Positions 42,381 to 52,133 of a stretch of DNA of 64,000 nt are shown here, one piece after another (positions within the stretch are counted from its first letter, which is position 1; each line of letters starts with the position of its first letter). The position numbers and the translations under genes were made by a program. This DNA comes from Arthrobacter sp. MYb23 (GTDB taxonomy: Bacteria; Actinomycetota; Actinomycetes; Actinomycetales; Micrococcaceae): assembly GCF_002979775.1 (NCBI RefSeq), contig NZ_PCPR01000017.1, positions 1 through 64,000 of the forward strand, written 5' to 3'. The notes under the pieces are model-generated. The model did no database searches. It saw nothing but the letters and a program-made list of their open reading frames with translations, and was not told where the DNA came from.

Positions 42381-42878
42381 ATGGCCCTGAGTGCATCCAC
42401 CACCCTGCCCCACAGCGTTGACCGCGTAGCCGCAGTCTTCGTGAACGAAGATTTCCTGCGTCACACCAGCGAATACGTGGGCGGCTCCTTGGAATCGTTC
42501 ACCGTTGACGGCGACACCGCCGGCGCTTTCACCACCACCACGGTTCGCACGCTGCCCACCACGCGCCTGCCGGACATCGCCCGCAAGTTTGTTGGCGAAA
42601 CGCTGAAGGTCACCCAGACCGAGAAGTGGGAAGCCCCGGCTGCCGACGGCTCACGGTCCAGCACTATTGCCCTGAAGATCTCCGGCGCTCCGCTCGATGT
42701 CACTGCCGTCCAGCGCCTCGTGGCCGAAGGCGCCAGCACCCGGATCGAACTCGAGGGCAACGTCACCTCCTCGGTTCCGTTCCTCGGTGGCAAGATCGCC
42801 GATGCTGCCGAGCCCATGGTGGGCAAGGCCCTGGGCATCCAGTCGCAGCAGGCGCAGGCCTGGCTCGAAAGCCACTAG
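42381..42878 (+). CDS. DUF2505 family protein
   Basis: A 165-aa soluble protein of the actinobacterial DUF2505 family, predicted to have the helix-grip START/SRPBCC fold. The N-terminal LPHSVDRVAAVFVNEDFLRH, central TRLPDIARKFVGETLKVTQTE and C-terminal SVPFLGGKIADAAEPMVGKA are family-typical; the ligand is unknown. ATG 42381 follows GGAGGACCC. One base separates its stop from the next gene, so the two are co-transcribed. Confidence 0.75.
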   Translation: MALSASTTLPHSVDRVAAVFVNEDFLRHTSEYVGGSLESFTVDGDTAGAFTTTTVRTLPTTRLPDIARKFVGETLKVTQTEKWEAPAADGSRSSTIALKISGAPLDVTAVQRLVAEGASTRIELEGNVTSSVPFLGGKIADAAEPMVGKALGIQSQQAQAWLESH

Positions 42879-42879
42879 C

Positions 42880-43101
42880 GTGGAGATCCCCGCAATCCTG
42901 GCGGTAGTCCTGATTGTTGCCGGCGTCTGGTCCTTGGTGGTGTGGCCTCAGTTCCTGAAGCGCGTCATGAAGGACCCCCGGGCCCGCGACGCCGCAGGCA
43001 AGGCCACCAAGTTCCTCACGGTCCACGTTGTGCTGGTCACCATCTCCATGGTGCTCGGACTGGCGACGGCGGGCATAGGGATCGCGGGCCTGGTCGCCTA
43101 G
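42880..43101 (+). CDS. SCO4848-family small membrane protein
   Basis: A 73-aa protein with two hydrophobic helices (about 4-22, ILAVVLIVAGVWSLVVW; about 46-70, VHVVLVTISMVLGLATAGIG) around a basic loop (LKRVMKDPRARDAAGKATKF). This matches the pattern of actinobacterial SCO4848-like membrane proteins of unknown function. GTG 42880 begins one base after the DUF2505 stop, and translation is probably coupled. The length fits the family. Confidence 0.7.
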   Translation: MEIPAILAVVLIVAGVWSLVVWPQFLKRVMKDPRARDAAGKATKFLTVHVVLVTISMVLGLATAGIGIAGLVA

Positions 43102-43106
43102 GTTTC

Positions 43107-43174
43107 ACCCAACTGAGTCGCAGCAGTGCGCGTTTTGAGAGCTCATAACGCGCACTGCTGCTACCCAGTTGGGT
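43107..43174. terminator. Long imperfect inverted repeat before nhaA
   Basis: Arms 43107-43134 and 43147-43174 (28 bases each) pair at 26 positions around a 12-base loop. The repeat starts six bases after the SCO4848-like gene and ends about 85 bases before nhaA. It probably terminates the upstream pair. There is no T tract, and its size resembles a dispersed repeat. Confidence 0.6.
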
Positions 43175-43259
43175 AAGATGGATACTGGTGTGCCGGGAAG
43201 TCTGGTCGGCGGTTCTTTTGCAGTACCCGCAAATGCCCGCCCACTTTTGAGGAGCCCCC

Positions 43260-44591
43260 GTGCCCCAGCCATCGAACCAGCCCGCGGCACCCGAGCCCGG
43301 CGCGTCGAGCCAGACGAGCAAAGTCTTCTCCCGCTCCAGTTACCCCGAGTACCGCAGGATCCTCGCGATCCTCCGCACGGAAACCGTTGGCGGCGCACTC
43401 CTCCTGGCCGCCACAGTAGTGGCCCTCATCTGGGCCAACTCCCCCGCAGCAGACGGCTACTTCGCACTCCGCGACGTCAAGATCGGCTATGAACCCTGGC
43501 ATCTTGAGCTGAGCCTGGGCCATTGGGCCTCGGACGGCCTGCTGGCGGTGTTCTTCTTCCTGGCAGGACTTGAGCTCAAACGCGAATTCGTGGCCGGGGA
43601 ACTCCGTAAACCCGCCAAAGCCGTTGTCCCCGTCGCCGCTGCCGTTGGCGGTGTGGTGGTTCCGGCCCTGATCTTTGTCCTCTTCAACCTTGGATCACCG
43701 GAAACCCTGCAAGGCTGGGCCATTCCCACTGCCACGGACATCGCCTTCGCCCTTGCCGTGCTGGCTGTCATCAACACGCACCTGCCCGCCGCGCTCCGGA
43801 CGTTCTTACTGACGCTCGCCGTGGTGGACGACCTCATCGCCATCGGCATTATCGCCTTCTTCTACTCCAGCGGCATTCAGCCGCTGATGCTGCTCGCGGC
43901 CCTGGTGCCCCTTGGCCTCTTCACGTTCCTTGTCCAAAAACGGATCCGCAGCTGGTACCTTTTGGTGCCGCTCGCCTTGGCCACCTGGGGTTTTGTCCAT
44001 GCCTCCGGGATCCATGCCACCGTAGCCGGGGTGCTGTTGGGCTTCGCGGTTCCGGTCTTGGCCAGCGGGAAAAAGGGAGAACCTGCAGAGGGCCTGGCCG
44101 AGCACCTCGAGCACAAACTTCGCCCGTTCTCGGCAGGCTTTGCCGTACCGGTCTTTGCGTTCTTCTCGGCCGGCGTGGCCTTGGGCGGTGTGGAGGGCAT
44201 GGGCGCCGCGCTCACGGACCCAGTTGCCGTCGGCATTGTGGCGGCGCTGGTGGTGGGCAAGGCCGTCGGCGTCTTCGGCACCACGTTCCTGGTCACCAAA
44301 ACCACCCGCGCGAGCCTGGATTCCAGCATTGCCTGGATCGACCTCTTCGGGCTGGCACTTCTGGCCGGCATCGGCTTCACTGTCTCATTGCTGATCGGCG
44401 AGTTGAGCTTCGGCGCTGGCTCCGCCCACAACGACCACGCCAAGGTTGCCATCCTGGCAGGTTCCCTGATCTCGGCGCTGCTCGCCGCCGTCGTGCTTAA
44501 AGCCCGCAACCGGCGGTACCGCCAGATCCAGGCGGATGAAGAACGGGACGACGACGGCGACGGCGTGCCTGACGTCTTTGCCCGCGCCTGA
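43260..44591 (+). CDS. nhaA: Na+/H+ antiporter NhaA
   Basis: An inner-membrane antiporter exporting Na+ (or Li+) in exchange for protons. The 443-aa protein has hydrophobic segments through to about residue 420. The key motifs are [18 protein letters not shown] (the unwound helix IV region), [17 protein letters not shown] with the paired transport aspartates of helix V, and [15 protein letters not shown] near helix XI. The C-terminal tail is charged and ends [18 protein letters not shown], which looks like a calcium-loop-like Asp-rich segment of unknown role. GTG 43260 follows GAGGAG by six bases. It is convergent with sufU (22 bp gap). Confidence 0.93.
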   Translation: MPQPSNQPAAPEPGASSQTSKVFSRSSYPEYRRILAILRTETVGGALLLAATVVALIWANSPAADGYFALRDVKIGYEPWHLELSLGHWASDGLLAVFFFLAGLELKREFVAGELRKPAKAVVPVAAAVGGVVVPALIFVLFNLGSPETLQGWAIPTATDIAFALAVLAVINTHLPAALRTFLLTLAVVDDLIAIGIIAFFYSSGIQPLMLLAALVPLGLFTFLVQKRIRSWYLLVPLALATWGFVHASGIHATVAGVLLGFAVPVLASGKKGEPAEGLAEHLEHKLRPFSAGFAVPVFAFFSAGVALGGVEGMGAALTDPVAVGIVAALVVGKAVGVFGTTFLVTKTTRASLDSSIAWIDLFGLALLAGIGFTVSLLIGELSFGAGSAHNDHAKVAILAGSLISALLAAVVLKARNRRYRQIQADEERDDDGDGVPDVFARA

Positions 44592-44613
44592 GGCGGAGCT
44601 ACTCCGGTAGCGG

Positions 44614-45066
44614 CTAGGCGGTGGCTTGGTTGAGCGCGTCCTCGGCCGCCACCCAGGAGATCATGGCGCACTTAACCCGGGCCGCGTAGCGGGCAACTCC
44701 TTCAAAAGCTGCCGCATCGCCCAGGATCTCCGGGTCTGCCTGCACTTTTCCTCGGGACCGGAGCACCTCCCGGAAATTATCGATCACCGAGTGGAGCTCC
44801 TCCACGGACATGCCCTCACCCAGTTCGCTGAGCACGGAGGCCGAGGCCATGGAGATGGAACAGCCCGCACCGTCCCAGCTGATTTGCCGGACGGTTCCCT
44901 CGGAGACGGCAAGCCGCAGGGTCACCTCATCTCCGCATACGGGGTTCAGCTGGTGCGATTGACCGGTGGACGTGCCGTCAGGCGCATCGGTTTGGGCAAG
45001 GCCGCTGCCGTGCCGCTGCTTGGAGTGGTCCAGGATGATCTGCTGGTACAGCTGGTCAAGACTCAT
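44614..45066 (-). CDS. sufU: SufU-type zinc-dependent sulfurtransferase / Fe-S assembly protein
   Basis: Receives sulfur from the cysteine desulfurase SufS during Fe-S cluster assembly. The 150-aa protein shows NPVCGDEV (Cys44), WDGAGCSISMASASV (Cys69) and ARVKCAMISW (Cys133), the three Zn-binding/sulfur-accepting cysteines. The ~20-residue insertion between Asp46 and Cys133 that distinguishes SufU from IscU is consistent (GKVQADPEILGDAAAFEGV). It starts at ATG 45066, 67 bp downstream of sufS on the same strand, and is probably co-transcribed. The SufBCD scaffold genes are not in this window. The Fe-S proteins NasA and NirB would be among the clients. Confidence 0.9.
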   Translation of the reverse strand: MSLDQLYQQIILDHSKQRHGSGLAQTDAPDGTSTGQSHQLNPVCGDEVTLRLAVSEGTVRQISWDGAGCSISMASASVLSELGEGMSVEELHSVIDNFREVLRSRGKVQADPEILGDAAAFEGVARYAARVKCAMISWVAAEDALNQATA

Positions 45067-45133
45067 GATGCTTGGTGCCTCTTCTGGGGAAATCGTGGTT
45101 GACGGCTACGCGGCCAAAGGCCCGTGCCGCAGG

Positions 45134-46459
45134 TCAGGCCTGGAAGTAGGCCCGGACACCCGAAACGGCGTCGAGGAAAGCGTCGACGTCGTCCGTGGTG
45201 TTGTAAAGGTAGGTGCTGGCGCGCGTGGTCGCCGTCAGGCCCAGACGGCGGTGCAGCGGCTGGGCACAGTGGTGGCCAACGCGAACGGCGATGCCGCGGT
45301 CATCCAGGAATTGTCCGACGTCGTGCGCGTGGACGCCGGCGACGTCGAAGGCTGCCAGCCCGATCCGTTCGGTACCGGACGCAGGACCAACCACGCGAAT
45401 GCCGTCGATGGCTTCAAGCCCCTTCACCAGGCGCTGGCCCAGGGTCGTTTCCCACGCGTGGATTCGGTCGATCCCGGTCTCGGTAAGGTAGTTCACTGCA
45501 GTTGCCAAGGCCACTGCCTGGGAGATGCGCTGGGTTCCGGCCTCGAACCGTTGAGGTGCCGGCAGGTACTCGGCGCGTTCCATGGTGACCGTGGTGATCA
45601 TTGATCCGCCCGTCAGGAACGGCGGCAGAACATCCAGCAGTTCCTGCTTCCCGTACAGGACGCCGACGCCGGTGGGAGCCAACATCTTGTGGCCGGAGAA
45701 CACTGCGAAATCGACGTCCAGTTCTTTGACGTCAACTGCCATGTGCGGCACGGACTGGCACGCGTCCAAGACAACCAACGCACCTACGCGGCGGGCCATG
45801 GTTACGAGTTCTGGTACCGGGTTGATGGTGCCGAGGACATTGGAAGCATGAGCGAAGGCGAGGAGCTTAGTCCGCTCCCCCACGATCTCCGCCGCGGCAT
45901 CAAGCCTCAGGGTGCCGTCGTCAGAGATGGGGATGTACTTCAGCGTGGCACCGGTCCGGAAGGCCAGTTCCTGCCAGGGAATGAGGTTGGCGTGGTGTTC
46001 CATTTCGGTGACCACGATCTCGTCGCCAGGACCAATGGCCAGGTCCTTCAGCGCCGAACCGCCACGTCCCTGGGCAGCCCACAAAGCCGCGTTGGACAAG
46101 GCATAGCTGATGAGGTTCAGGCCTTCGGTGGCGTTGGAGGTCCACACGGTCTCCTCATACTGCGCACCGATGAAGTCCGCCACGGTCTGGCGCGCGTCTT
46201 CGAAGACCTCCGTGGCTTCCACGGCAAGGTGGTGGGCGCCGCGGTGAACGGCAGCATTGCGTTGCTCGTAGTACTCCTGCTCGGCCTCAATAACGCTGAG
46301 CGGGTTCTGCGATGTGGCGCCCGAATCCAGGTAGATCAAGGGTTTGCCGTTGACCAACTGGTCCAGCACCGGGAAATCATTCCGGATCCGCAGCACCTCC
46401 GCATTGTCCATGGCATGCACGGATCGCAGCAGTGAGGCGGGAGTTGATACGGCAGTCAA
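45134..46459 (-). CDS. sufS: Cysteine desulfurase SufS (group II)
   Basis: A PLP enzyme releasing sulfur from cysteine for Fe-S assembly. The 441-aa protein has LIYLDSGATSQNP, TEGLNLISYA, EMEHHANLIPWQ and LDACQSVPHM. The PLP lysine is Lys258 in FSGHKML, and the catalytic Cys398 lies in RVGHHCAQPL, a short group-II-type loop that fits a SufU partner. TTG 46459 is accepted because AAGGAG lies six bases before it. A GATAAT -10 occurs at 46494-46499 (minus strand) in the 89 bp between it and the upstream LAL-like gene. Confidence 0.92.
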   Translation of the reverse strand: MTAVSTPASLLRSVHAMDNAEVLRIRNDFPVLDQLVNGKPLIYLDSGATSQNPLSVIEAEQEYYEQRNAAVHRGAHHLAVEATEVFEDARQTVADFIGAQYEETVWTSNATEGLNLISYALSNAALWAAQGRGGSALKDLAIGPGDEIVVTEMEHHANLIPWQELAFRTGATLKYIPISDDGTLRLDAAAEIVGERTKLLAFAHASNVLGTINPVPELVTMARRVGALVVLDACQSVPHMAVDVKELDVDFAVFSGHKMLAPTGVGVLYGKQELLDVLPPFLTGGSMITTVTMERAEYLPAPQRFEAGTQRISQAVALATAVNYLTETGIDRIHAWETTLGQRLVKGLEAIDGIRVVGPASGTERIGLAAFDVAGVHAHDVGQFLDDRGIAVRVGHHCAQPLHRRLGLTATTRASTYLYNTTDDVDAFLDAVSGVRAYFQA

Positions 46460-46548
46460 GGGTCGCTCCTTGGAAATCCTTCAGGGACTCCTCATTATCC
46501 CACGGTGGCCCCTGACGTGCGGCCCCGCAGCTGTGCCGTACAGCACGT

Positions 46549-48957
46549 TCAGCCGCCGGCCCTCCCGGGCACCCAGCCCAGCGGTGGAACAATCCCGCTG
46601 TCGAAGGCGCTCCGGAGCCTCTCCAGGAGCACCGAAGCCCGGCGGCTGGCAGCAGCCCGCGTTCTGGCCTCATAACCCGCAGCGGCCCTCGAATAGCACA
46701 GGGCAGCATGGGCGAACTGCCGGTCCGCGGACAGGCTCCGGCCTGCCGACTCAAGCGTTTTAGGGTCGTTGTCCACCAGAGCGGCGGCAAACGTCGCCAA
46801 CGCTGCCCCGCCCGGACCGTGAACAGTTGCTGACAGCGCGCCAAGGCGGCGCTGGATCCCAGAATCATCGACGCCGGCAATGGCCCCACTCAACGCCAGG
46901 ACGGAGTACGCCTCAGCTTCCAGCAAGGTGCTGCCCAGGGTGTGTGCATGTTCCGCAAGCGCCATCAGATGACGTGACGTGCCGGAGGCTTGGTCTTGGG
47001 CGGCCGCTACATACAGGGCGCTGAGCTGGGTGAACAAACCTTGCACGGCTACCTGCGCGGCCGTGCTTTGCCGAACCCTTGCCATGGCCTGCCGGGTGTT
47101 CCCGCACAGCGCCTCGGAGTAGGCCAGTAGCGCCGCAGCCAGAGCAAGGACGGGCGGCAGTCCGGCGTCGTGCAGTTCCGCCAGAACCGGCTCCAAGGTG
47201 GCACGGGCGGCGCGTGGGAATCCCTGGCTGAGCTGGACGTAACCGCGGGCCACGTCCAGGCACGCCGAGAGGTGCATAGGCATGGTGTAGTCGGCGGCAG
47301 TATCCAGGATCGGATCCACCAGTTCCCAGGCCAGGTTGTACCGCAGGCCCATCACGTGCCGGAGCAGCGCGCCGGGCAGGAACATGTCCAAGGATGGGTC
47401 GGCCTTGATGGCGTCCATGGCAGCCGAGGACCTTTGCAACGCTTCCGGTGCCGCACCGGACAGCAGCAAACGCTCCGCAGCGTGCAGGTTCTCCACAATC
47501 AGTAGAGCAGGGTCCGTTTCCCCAGGTGCGGCTTCGGTTGCCCACGGTGCACCCAGCAGCCCCAGGGCCAACAGACGGTGGGTGGCGTCGATCTTCACTT
47601 CAGGGGGCACGCCCGCGTTTGCCAACTGCCGGAGTTCCGGACCTGCTTCCTGAAGATGGCCCTCGGCGATCAACGCCCGTGCCCTGACCAGCCTGGCCTC
47701 GTCCTGATGACCGGCCCCCGTCACCGCCGAGGCGGCCCTCAGCGCGAGTTCGGCGGTGGATGGCCTGTCAGCGGCGGGCGCGGCAGCCAGGAGAAGTTCG
47801 TCAGAGAGCGTCAGTCCGCAGTCAAGGGTCCAGGCGATCCATCGCAGCATGGTGGGCGCCGTTTTCGTCGTCAGCCCCGGTTCCTCCACACCCAACCGGA
47901 GAGCCAGGCTCCGGGACGGCGGTACGGACAGCCGGGTTCCTTCTCCGCGCAGCCAGGAAGTCGTGCGGAGCATCGGGGGCCGGCCAGGCATCACCCTGAT
48001 GTCGTGATTCGCGAGGAGATGCTCCATGGCTTTCCGGCCGAAGTGGTGCTCCACCACTTCAAGGGCCACGGGTTCGGAAAGCGCGATGAGTTCGAGCGCC
48101 TGGCGTTCTTCCGGCGGGCGCGAAATGTTCTCAGCCCGTACATGCTCAACCACGCCGGGCCAGTCACAGTGCGCGCGGACATCGATGGTCCAGTACCCAT
48201 CAATCCGGACCAGGAAACCGGAGCGGCGTGCGTCGTTGACGGCCAGGCACAGCAGCCCCACGTTGAAGCCGCTCATGGCGGCGAGGAGGCTGCTGGCACG
48301 TCGTTGGACATGTCCGCCAAGGACGGACTCGCACAGGGCGTGTGCCTCGCTGAAGGTAAAGGGTGTCAGGAAGTACTGCTCGAGGAAGCCGTCTTCCCAA
48401 AGCTGGTAGAGATCCGGCGGGAGGGGGTGGCGGCTTTCCGCTGTGGCAACCAAGGTGGCGCCGAAGCCAGGAATGAGTTGCAGCAGGACAGCCAGCGAGG
48501 CCGGATCCATGTAGTGGATATCGTCCACCAACAGGACCAGCTGCGGCCGCGCCGGTTGCACATGCCGTTTGCTCCGGCGTCGTCCGCGTGGCGGCGTGTA
48601 CAAGTAATCGGCTGGCCCCAAAGTGCTGGTCAGGGCCCGGAGAACGTGAAGGCCCGGTGCTACAGCCTCGTCTGCTTCAGCTGCGGAAACGGCACCCAGT
48701 GCCCCGAAATGGAGGGCTCTCCGTTCTGGTTTTCCGGTGAAGGTGCGGACATCCACGGTTTCGGGGAGTCCCTCTTTGACGGAGAGCAACAGGTGGCTTT
48801 TTCCGGAGCCCCGCTCTCCCACCACCACGATGCCGCTGGTGGATGCGGAGGGTACGGCCGAAAGGATGAGCTCTAAAAGTTGCGCTCTATCCGGAAGTTT
48901 TGATGGCCTCAGACCAGCTGTGACGGTGTCTTCGTCCAGCCAAGGGTCCGGCAACAT
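46549..48957 (-). CDS. STAND/LAL-type ATPase lacking a DNA-binding domain
   Basis: An 802-aa protein with the N-terminal ATPase of large LuxR (LAL) regulators: Walker A VVGERGSGKSHLL, Walker B LVLLVDDIHYMDP, arginine-containing TAESRHPLP, and YFLTPFTFSEAHALCESVLGG. A helical TPR-like C-terminal half follows (for example TMLRWIAWTLDCG, closely like LLRMVSWALDCG in its neighbour). Unlike the two upstream paralogues it ends at PGRAGG with no LuxR HTH, and the 88 bases downstream cannot hold one. ATG 48957 is chosen over GTG 48963 because GGAG is five bases upstream. It may sense a ligand or titrate its partners; both are speculation. Confidence 0.78.
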   Translation of the reverse strand: MLPDPWLDEDTVTAGLRPSKLPDRAQLLELILSAVPSASTSGIVVVGERGSGKSHLLLSVKEGLPETVDVRTFTGKPERRALHFGALGAVSAAEADEAVAPGLHVLRALTSTLGPADYLYTPPRGRRRSKRHVQPARPQLVLLVDDIHYMDPASLAVLLQLIPGFGATLVATAESRHPLPPDLYQLWEDGFLEQYFLTPFTFSEAHALCESVLGGHVQRRASSLLAAMSGFNVGLLCLAVNDARRSGFLVRIDGYWTIDVRAHCDWPGVVEHVRAENISRPPEERQALELIALSEPVALEVVEHHFGRKAMEHLLANHDIRVMPGRPPMLRTTSWLRGEGTRLSVPPSRSLALRLGVEEPGLTTKTAPTMLRWIAWTLDCGLTLSDELLLAAAPAADRPSTAELALRAASAVTGAGHQDEARLVRARALIAEGHLQEAGPELRQLANAGVPPEVKIDATHRLLALGLLGAPWATEAAPGETDPALLIVENLHAAERLLLSGAAPEALQRSSAAMDAIKADPSLDMFLPGALLRHVMGLRYNLAWELVDPILDTAADYTMPMHLSACLDVARGYVQLSQGFPRAARATLEPVLAELHDAGLPPVLALAAALLAYSEALCGNTRQAMARVRQSTAAQVAVQGLFTQLSALYVAAAQDQASGTSRHLMALAEHAHTLGSTLLEAEAYSVLALSGAIAGVDDSGIQRRLGALSATVHGPGGAALATFAAALVDNDPKTLESAGRSLSADRQFAHAALCYSRAAAGYEARTRAAASRRASVLLERLRSAFDSGIVPPLGWVPGRAGG

Positions 48958-49033
48958 GCACACTCCAATAGCAGCAGTCCCATGATCCGGGAGGGGTTTT
49001 TGGGTTCCGCGATGTGCGGTGGTCCCTGGCCTA

Positions 49034-49094
49034 GAAGCCGGCGGCGGCTGGGGGGAGAGTCTCGGTCTCAGAAGACTCTGTCGCCGCCGGCTTC
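49034..49094. other. Nested hairpin in the leader of the HTH-less LAL gene
   Basis: Outer arms GAAGCCGGCGGCG (49034-49046) and complement (49082-49094) enclose an inner stem AGAGTCT/AGACTCT (49056-49062, 49073-49079). It lies 77 bases upstream of the start at 48957. It could be an attenuator or a terminator for the upstream LAL genes. The surrounding 474-bp gap (48958-49431) has no convincing gene. Confidence 0.5.
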
Positions 49095-49249
49095 GTACAG
49101 GGCCGGACCACCAAACGGTGGCCGGAGCATCGGCTCAAGAGACCTCCGATGCGGGTGATGCGATTTCCGGAATCCCGGTGATGCTTGGGGCTGAACCGTT
49201 CTTCCAAGATCAATATTGCCGGGGCGCGGCATGCCGTACATCAGTAGTT

Positions 49250-49420
49250 GGTACTCGAAAAAGAGGCCGCTTTTGCTCCCCCGGTACTCTGTTGTACTCA
49301 GTCCCCGGACAGGGCACTACTTGGTTGCGACACGAAATACCTGCGTATTACTCCATTGATTGGGTAAATTCCGCGTGATTCCAGGGGAGGATGAGTCTGG
49401 CGAGGGTTTTGCAGGTACTC
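49250..49420. repeat. Four GTACTC hexamers between LAL genes
   Basis: GGTACTC at 49250, 49283 and 49414, and GTACTC at 49294; the 49283/49294 pair is one helical turn apart. They sit in the A/T-richer gap between two LAL genes and might be regulator sites or chance. Confidence 0.3.
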
Positions 49421-49431
49421 AGGGGCCGGTG

Positions 49432-52092
49432 TCAGTGACGGACGGCAGCGCCCAGATCTTCGCGCCTGCGGATACCCAGTTTGGCGTAGCTCCGGTACAG
49501 GTGGCCTTCCACGGTCCGGACCGACACCATAAGTTTCTCGGCAATCTGACGGTCGGTAAGTCCCGATACAGCCAAGGCCACGATGTCCTGCTCGCGTCGG
49601 GTCAGCGGCACGGACCGATCAAGCTCGGTATCCGGGTCATGGACCAAGGCATCGCCCAGGCTGGCCTCACTGACATCCCTCAGTACCGCTGCCTGCCGGG
49701 CTTCCGGACGCTTGCCTTCGGCGTCAAAAGTCACCGCCGCTTTGTCGAACGCCACCGCGGCCGGTCCGGGCATCCCGGCTGCAGCCAGGACGTTGCCTGC
49801 GTTCACCAAGCCTTGGCCTTCGCCGCTCAACTGTGCCGCCGCCATTGACTCCCAGCCGGTTGCCCAGCCTCCGGCCATGGACGACGCCGTTTCCCGGAGG
49901 GATTCCATGGCTTGCACGTCCCCGAGCTCGGCCCTGAGCACAAGATTCTGGAGCAGAATGCCCGGTAACCGGTGCAGATGGCCGGATTCCGGGAGGCCAC
50001 GCAGTTTCTGCAGCCCTGTGCCCGTGGTGAGAAGTTCGTCGCCGGCAAGCCTGAAGAGCTCCGCGAGGGCCTCCACGTAGGCACCACCGGCGGCAGCGGC
50101 GCCGTGCTCACTTTCCAGCCGCCGGGCCAGAGAGGTGTTGCCGGACCTGGCTGCCGCGTAGAACGCCAGGGCGGCTCCGAGGCTTCGCAGCTGCAGCGGA
50201 TCACTGACCCGCAGGGCTTCGACGGCGGGTGTCAGCAGTTCCTCGGCCTTTTCCAGGCGGCCCTGACGCAGCATCGACAAGCCATTGAGTGCTTCAATGT
50301 CGCCGCCGAAATAGATGAGTCCCCTGGCCGAAGCAGCGGCGTAACGGTCAAGGCCAGTCCCGGCAGCCTCCCAATCTCCAGATTCCAGGGCGGCCAGGGT
50401 GTAGCGCAGCAGGACGAAGTCGTCGAGGTACAGAAGCTCATGGTGGTGCTCGTCCAACAACAACAAGGCTTCGCGGCCGGCATCCAACGCCTTCACGGCC
50501 TGACCTTCAACAGTCAGCAGTTCACACTGCATCGCACGCAGGAAAATCCGGTTCATGGCAAGGTCAGTGCCATCCGTGGTGAACTCTTCGGCGAACCGGT
50601 CCAATCCCTCACGGAGTTCCTCATAGTGGCCGTCATTAGCAAGTGCCGCCAATTCCACTGCCAGGACATGACCTTCGACTTGCTGACGCACAGGATCAGA
50701 TGATTCCCGCTCACGCATCAGGGCTTTGGCAGCGGTCCGGGCGTCGGCCACAATGTCAGCTGGCGAGTCCCCTGCGGCGGTGCGCGCCGCAGCCCACAAC
50801 AGGCTTGTGCCCAAGGGCCCCAATGCGTCAGCATCCAGGAAGCCGGCGCTTTCCTCCAGCAACCGGACGGCGCTGGAGTAGTCGCCGTCGCTATAACTGA
50901 CCAAAGCCATGACGGCACGAGCCCGGGGCTGCAGCTCATCCGCGCGGACCTTGGCGGCCGCCGCCATTGCCAGTGGGTACTGGAACGTCTTGACCGCAAG
51001 GAAGGCTGCCTGCAGCAGCTGTTGATCGTCGACGTCGGCGCCACAGTCCAGGGCCCAGCTCACCATCCGCAGCAGTCCCTCCGCCGTGGACGGTTCGGAG
51101 GGCAATTGCGGTATGAGGCGCTGGCGGATCTGGAGGCTGCGGGCGGGCGAAACGATCTGCCGGAGCGCCTCGCTGTACATGGGATGCCACATCTTCAGCG
51201 GTCCGCCGGGTCCGTTGGAGGAGACCACAAGCCGGTTGTCCATCAGCGCCCGTACGGTGTCCCTGCCCACCTGCGTATCCAGCACAGCGGCAGGGACGGG
51301 CTCGGACAAGGCAATGACGTACATCGCCTCCCGTTCGGCTTCGCTGGTCCGGAGGACCCTGTTACGCACTACTCCGGCAAGGCTTTCACCGTTCCCGGAG
51401 AGCGCACGCGTCAGGAGCCACACTCCGTTCCGGCGGACCAGGTTTCCGTCAGCCTTCGAGTCCTCAACGAGGCAGTGAAGCAGCAGGGGGTTGCCTTCGG
51501 ACATGGAGTGCAGGACCTCGGCGGCACTGGTCATGACCGCTCCCCCGAGGGTCTTTTCCGCCAGCTCCGTAACAGTTTCCTTGTCCAGCGGGTGGAGTTC
51601 CAGCCGCTCCGCAAGTCCGTCATACCAGAGTTGAAGCAACGCCGCCGGCAAACCTGGCCTGGGCCTGCTGGTGGCTACCAGGCGCGCCCATCCGGCGGTG
51701 ACCAGCTCGGCCAGGATCTGGGTACTGCCTTCATCAAGGTCATGGGCGTCGTCCACGATCAGCAGGAGGCGCGCGCCCTCGCTGCCACGGCGTCTCTCGA
51801 ACTGGGACCAGAACTCGCGGAGGATCGCCACGGGCGAGGTTGCTTGTTCCACCGGAAGATCCATGAGATAAGGAGCCAGGACGCCATAGGGGACAGCGGA
51901 CAAAGCAGGGCTCCCATGAACCCTCATGACCACCATTTCTCCAGCCAGGCGGGCTGCGATTTCGGCGGCCAAGGCGGTCTTGCCTATGCCGGGATCGGCG
52001 ACCAGAAGCACGGCTCCGGCGCCTTCCTGCCTCAGTATCTCCATGGCCAGTTGCAGTTCCGCGTCCCGGCCTACAAGGTGCTCAGCCTGCAT
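49432..52092 (-). CDS. Large ATP-binding LuxR-family regulator (LAL type), second of three
   Basis: An 886-aa transcription factor. The N-terminal STAND ATPase has HLVGRDAELQLAMEIL, Walker A VADPGIGKTALAA, Walker B LLLIVDDAHDLD and the VATSRPRPGLP sensor segment. A long helical region (about 300-800) is probably TPR-like. The C-terminal LuxR HTH (about 822-880) contains LTRREQDIVALAVSGLTDRQ and VSVRTVEGHLYRSYAKLG. ATG 52092 is preferred; an in-frame TTG lies two codons upstream, and neither has a strong Shine-Dalgarno. It follows the third LAL gene by 41 bp and is probably in its operon. The inducer and targets are unknown; related MalT uses maltotriose. Confidence 0.83.
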   Translation of the reverse strand: MQAEHLVGRDAELQLAMEILRQEGAGAVLLVADPGIGKTALAAEIAARLAGEMVVMRVHGSPALSAVPYGVLAPYLMDLPVEQATSPVAILREFWSQFERRRGSEGARLLLIVDDAHDLDEGSTQILAELVTAGWARLVATSRPRPGLPAALLQLWYDGLAERLELHPLDKETVTELAEKTLGGAVMTSAAEVLHSMSEGNPLLLHCLVEDSKADGNLVRRNGVWLLTRALSGNGESLAGVVRNRVLRTSEAEREAMYVIALSEPVPAAVLDTQVGRDTVRALMDNRLVVSSNGPGGPLKMWHPMYSEALRQIVSPARSLQIRQRLIPQLPSEPSTAEGLLRMVSWALDCGADVDDQQLLQAAFLAVKTFQYPLAMAAAAKVRADELQPRARAVMALVSYSDGDYSSAVRLLEESAGFLDADALGPLGTSLLWAAARTAAGDSPADIVADARTAAKALMRERESSDPVRQQVEGHVLAVELAALANDGHYEELREGLDRFAEEFTTDGTDLAMNRIFLRAMQCELLTVEGQAVKALDAGREALLLLDEHHHELLYLDDFVLLRYTLAALESGDWEAAGTGLDRYAAASARGLIYFGGDIEALNGLSMLRQGRLEKAEELLTPAVEALRVSDPLQLRSLGAALAFYAAARSGNTSLARRLESEHGAAAAGGAYVEALAELFRLAGDELLTTGTGLQKLRGLPESGHLHRLPGILLQNLVLRAELGDVQAMESLRETASSMAGGWATGWESMAAAQLSGEGQGLVNAGNVLAAAGMPGPAAVAFDKAAVTFDAEGKRPEARQAAVLRDVSEASLGDALVHDPDTELDRSVPLTRREQDIVALAVSGLTDRQIAEKLMVSVRTVEGHLYRSYAKLGIRRREDLGAAVRH

Positions 52093-52133
52093 GGGCAACC
52101 CGTGTCAGGCCTACGGAAGGGTCACGCTTCGAT

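Noticed and set aside
49019..49378. Open frame of about 119 codons in the gap between LAL genes
   Set aside because: It runs through the nested hairpin and repeats, has Cys/Arg-rich unstructured content and no ribosome binding site.
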